A stretch of 64,000 nucleotides of DNA. It comes from Thermoflexus hugenholtzii JAD2. GTDB taxonomy: Bacteria; Chloroflexota; Dehalococcoidia; UBA2979. The notes beneath the pieces are model-generated. The model ran no database searches. It was not told the origin of the DNA and was given only the letters and a program-made list of their open reading frames with translations. The translations under genes were made by a program, and so were the position numbers. The stretch is from NCBI GenBank assembly GCA_945903275.1, contig CAMDNW010000006.1:26062-90061 (forward strand), in the 5' to 3' direction. Positions within the stretch are counted from its first letter, which is position 1; every line of letters starts with the position of its first letter. Below are positions 61,861-64,000 of this stretch, piece by piece.

Positions 61861-62796
61861 ATGCTTTTCCGCAACATGCTGGATATGGTCGGGCGCACGC
61901 CGCTCGTCGAGATCGCGGCGATGTCGCCGAACCCGAACGTCCACATCTACGCCAAACTGGAAGGACAGAACCCCACCGGTTCGGTAAAAGATCGCATCGC
62001 CAAGTTCATGATCGAGGCTGCCGAACACGAAGGCCGCCTCAGCCCGGGACAGACGATCCTCGAACCCACATCAGGTAATACAGGTATCGCGCTCGCCATG
62101 ATCGGCAGCGTCCGGGGTTATCCCGTGAAGGTGGTGATGCCAGACGCTGTCAGCCAGGAGCGCATCGAGCTGCTGCGCGCTTTCGGCGCCGCAGTGATCT
62201 TCTCGCCCGGTGACCTTGGGACGAACGGCTCGGTCGCGATGGCCCGCGAGGTCGCTGCCGCGCACCCTGACTGGTTCATGCCGTTTCAGTATGAGAACCC
62301 TGAGAACCCTCACGCGCACTACGAGACCACTGCGCCGGAGATCATTGCTGACCTGCCGCAGGTCGATGTCTTCGTGGCCGGCCTCGGTACCGGCGGGACG
62401 CTGACGGGCGTTGGGCGGCGGCTCAAAGAGCACAACCCCGCGATCCGCATCGTGGCCGCCGCACCGCACCCGGGCGACCTCGTACAGGGCCTCCGCAGTC
62501 TCGAGGAGGGCTATATTCCCCCGGTGCTCGACGAGACCGTGCTCGATGGCCGCATAGTGGTTGATTCGAAGACCTCATTTCGCACGACGAAGGAACTGAC
62601 GCAGAAGACCGGCATCTTCGCCGGGATCTCCGGCGGTGCGGCTGTATGCGCGGCCCAGCGCGTTGCCGAGCGAATGGACTCAGGCCACGTCGTCTGCCTG
62701 CTGGCGGACGGCGGCTGGAAGTACCTGTCATCCGGTCTCTGGACGCAGGACTACGAGGCGATCGAGGAAGATGTCGCTATCAAGGTTTGGTGGTGA
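61861..62796 (+). CDS. cysM: CysM-type cysteine synthase (O-phosphoserine sulfhydrylase-like)
   Basis: 311 residues from the ATG at 61861, behind GGAGG; the ATG at 61843 that overlaps the cysO stop is an alternative. The PLP Lys is in NPTGSVKDR (K43) and EPTSGNTGIALAM and AGLGTGGTLTGVGR follow. The C-terminal ADGGWKYLSSGLW and overall sequence resemble Mycobacterium CysM, which uses O-phosphoserine and CysO thiocarboxylate. The Arg I recall as important for phosphoserine in that enzyme is not obvious here (APHPGD), so the substrate needs care. Confidence 0.9.
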   Translation: MLFRNMLDMVGRTPLVEIAAMSPNPNVHIYAKLEGQNPTGSVKDRIAKFMIEAAEHEGRLSPGQTILEPTSGNTGIALAMIGSVRGYPVKVVMPDAVSQERIELLRAFGAAVIFSPGDLGTNGSVAMAREVAAAHPDWFMPFQYENPENPHAHYETTAPEIIADLPQVDVFVAGLGTGGTLTGVGRRLKEHNPAIRIVAAAPHPGDLVQGLRSLEEGYIPPVLDETVLDGRIVVDSKTSFRTTKELTQKTGIFAGISGGAAVCAAQRVAERMDSGHVVCLLADGGWKYLSSGLWTQDYEAIEEDVAIKVWW

Positions 62797-62971
62797 CGCC
62801 TCGCTAGACGGTGGCAGCCGGAGCGCGCAGTTGCTGGCGCGTGTCCCCGAGGCGGAGCATGCACACTGGTTCGATCACTGGATCGCCGCTCCGGTGAGCG
62901 TGAACTATCTACAGATGACCACCATCACCGCCGCCTGCATCGACGACGGCGACACGGAACCATGGGAGTAG
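62771..62971 (+). CDS. possible small protein between cysM and mec
   Basis: 66 residues from an ATG inside the end of cysM (26-base overlap), ending just before the mec ribosome site. The segment HAHWFDHWIAAPVSVNYLQ does not look random, but I recognise no family and the ribosome site (GAGGAAG) is modest. If real it would be coupled to cysM. Confidence 0.4.
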   Translation: MSLSRFGGDASLDGGSRSAQLLARVPEAEHAHWFDHWIAAPVSVNYLQMTTITAACIDDGDTEPWE

Positions 62972-62973
62972 CC

Positions 62974-63507
62974 ATGCTGAAGATTCCCCGAGCGATCGTC
63001 GAGGAGATGGTGGCCCACGCCCGCGAGGCGATGCCGAACGAGGCCTGCGGCATGGTGCATGCGCAGGGCGGCGTGCCGTTCGAGGTGCATCGCGTGAAGA
63101 ACATCGCTGGCGACGAGAAGAGCGGTAGCCCGTTCCGCTATGAAATGGATCCGATGCAGCAGTTACGCCTCGAGGCGCAGCGCGATGAGACGGGTGAGAC
63201 ACTGTTCGCGATCTATCACTCCCATGTGGGATCCGAGGCGCGACCGTCGCCGACCGACGAGCGGCAGGCGTTTTTCCCGCCTGGCGAATTCGACCGCGAT
63301 CCTGCCTACCCGAACACGTTCTACATCCTAGTCTCGCTGGCCTCGGAGCCGCCGGAGGTGCGCGCCTGGCGCGTGCTCAAGCGCACGAGTCCAGACGAAA
63401 CGCGTCCAGTGGTGATCGAAGAGCCCATAGAGCGGGCGAGGTGGTGGCCGCAATGGCCGTGGCGCTGCTGGATGAGGAGATGGACTGGTCGTCTGAGACA
63501 TCGATGA
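62974..63507 (+). CDS. mec: JAMM/M67 metalloprotease (Mec-like)
   Basis: 177 residues from the ATG at 62974, five bases after GGGAG. The JAMM zinc site is complete: E23 in NEACG, H82 and H84 in YHSHVGSEARPSPTD, and D95. Mec in Mycobacterium cuts the CysO-cysteine adduct to free cysteine. The last 22 residues (RWWPQWPWRCWMRRW and on) are Trp/Arg-rich and unlike the family. In another frame the same DNA reads as ordinary protein leading into folP, so an indel or a shifted end is possible. Confidence 0.9.
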   Translation: MLKIPRAIVEEMVAHAREAMPNEACGMVHAQGGVPFEVHRVKNIAGDEKSGSPFRYEMDPMQQLRLEAQRDETGETLFAIYHSHVGSEARPSPTDERQAFFPPGEFDRDPAYPNTFYILVSLASEPPEVRAWRVLKRTSPDETRPVVIEEPIERARWWPQWPWRCWMRRWTGRLRHR

Positions 63508-64000
63508 ACCAGCCAGCCCCGCTGCGCATCAGCAACCGCACGTTCACGTGGGGTGATCGAACCTACGCCATGGGCATCGTGAACGCGACGCCAGACTCGT
63601 TCTCAGGTGATGGTGTCCTCGATGCGGCGCGCGCGGCCGCTCAGGCGCGCTCAATGGTCGCCGATGGCGCTGACCTGATCGACATCGGCGCGGAGTCCAC
63701 GCGCCCCGGCGCCCCCGGCGTGGAGATCGAGGCGGAATGGGCGCGCCTCGGCTCGGTGCTCGCCGCCGTGCGGACAGCCGTCTGCGTCCCCATCACGGTG
63801 GATACCGCGAAAGCTGAGGTGGCCACCCGCGCCTTCGAGGCAGGCGCCGACGCACTCAACGGTATCAACGGTTTGCGAGGCGACCCGGAGATGGCCTTAC
63901 TGCTGGCTCGTACAGGCCGGCCAGCAGTGCTGATGCACAATCAGCGCGGTAGATCCTCCTCGGGCGACGTAATCACCGATGTCCGCGCGGGGCTGACGGC
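63504..64000 (+). CDS. folP: dihydropteroate synthase, 3' end cut by the window
   Basis: The frame is open to the window edge, with about 165 residues visible. The ATG at 63504 overlaps the mec stop (ATGA). MGIVNATPDSFSGDG and LIDIGAESTRPGAPG are the pterin and phosphate motifs of FolP, and ITVDTAKAEVA follows. The enzyme joins pterin and 4-aminobenzoate in folate synthesis. In-frame codons upstream (from a GTG at 63441 or ATG at 63453) could extend the N-terminus. Confidence 0.93.
   Translation, partial: MNQPAPLRISNRTFTWGDRTYAMGIVNATPDSFSGDGVLDAARAAAQARSMVADGADLIDIGAESTRPGAPGVEIEAEWARLGSVLAAVRTAVCVPITVDTAKAEVATRAFEAGADALNGINGLRGDPEMALLLARTGRPAVLMHNQRGRSSSGDVITDVRAGLT

Overview
The window reads as a contiguous piece of a high-GC bacterial chromosome, most likely from the phylum Chloroflexota (my inference from gene content: a hrcA-grpE-dnaK-dnaJ-prmA-rsmE heat-shock operon under a CIRCE element, MurT/GatD, CysO/CysM/Mec sulfur chemistry, DUF58/MoxR/transglutaminase clusters and many GTG/TTG starts). 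I see no rRNA, tRNA, insertion sequence, prophage or CRISPR array. Genes are tightly packed, and several convergent neighbours share or overlap stop codons.

Layout. 1-9 kb: von Willebrand factor A proteins facing a moxR-DUF58-transglutaminase-like operon, then a secreted M23 peptidase. 8.4-15 kb: the CIRCE-controlled heat-shock operon on the minus strand. 15-22 kb: an ECF sigma factor, a metallo-beta-lactamase-fold protein, a LysM/M23 peptidase, rho, a transaldolase and pyrG. 22-29.4 kb: an M16 peptidase, an alpha/beta hydrolase, a CitE-like protein, a DUF402 protein, a lipoprotein, purA, and CopD-like, MUG glycosylase and zinc-ribbon genes. 29.5-36.5 kb: a minus-strand block with dapA, asd, dapB, pnp and rpsO. 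36.6-49.9 kb: DegV-like, pepA, coaBC, coaX, dnaA flanked by replication-origin-like DNA, obgE, nadD, gyrB, a TrmO-like gene and ychF. 49.9-56 kb: XdhC-family genes, tatA, murT-gatD, lgt, a thioredoxin-fold protein and uppP.

56-64 kb is the most unusual part. A SAM-I (S-box) riboswitch precedes a threonine-synthase-like PLP enzyme, a small NIL-domain protein and a CysO-like sulfur carrier ending in Gly-Gly-Cys. Next comes an Rrf2 regulator followed by cysK, a MoaD-MoeB fusion, a cysO-like carrier, cysM, a JAMM (Mec-like) protease and folP. The second block matches the protein-thiocarboxylate cysteine pathway known from Mycobacterium (CysO-CysM-Mec). The first block is under SAM control, which suggests a related thiocarboxylate route to homocysteine/methionine built on a threonine-synthase relative. 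That route is inference, and it is the best candidate here for an undescribed system.

Other signals are a Thr/Lys-rich leader peptide with alternative hairpins just before asd, a DnaA-box palindrome plus a box-and-(CTA)n element around dnaA, a transglutaminase-like protein lacking all three catalytic residues, and a ten-G tract inside the ECF sigma gene.
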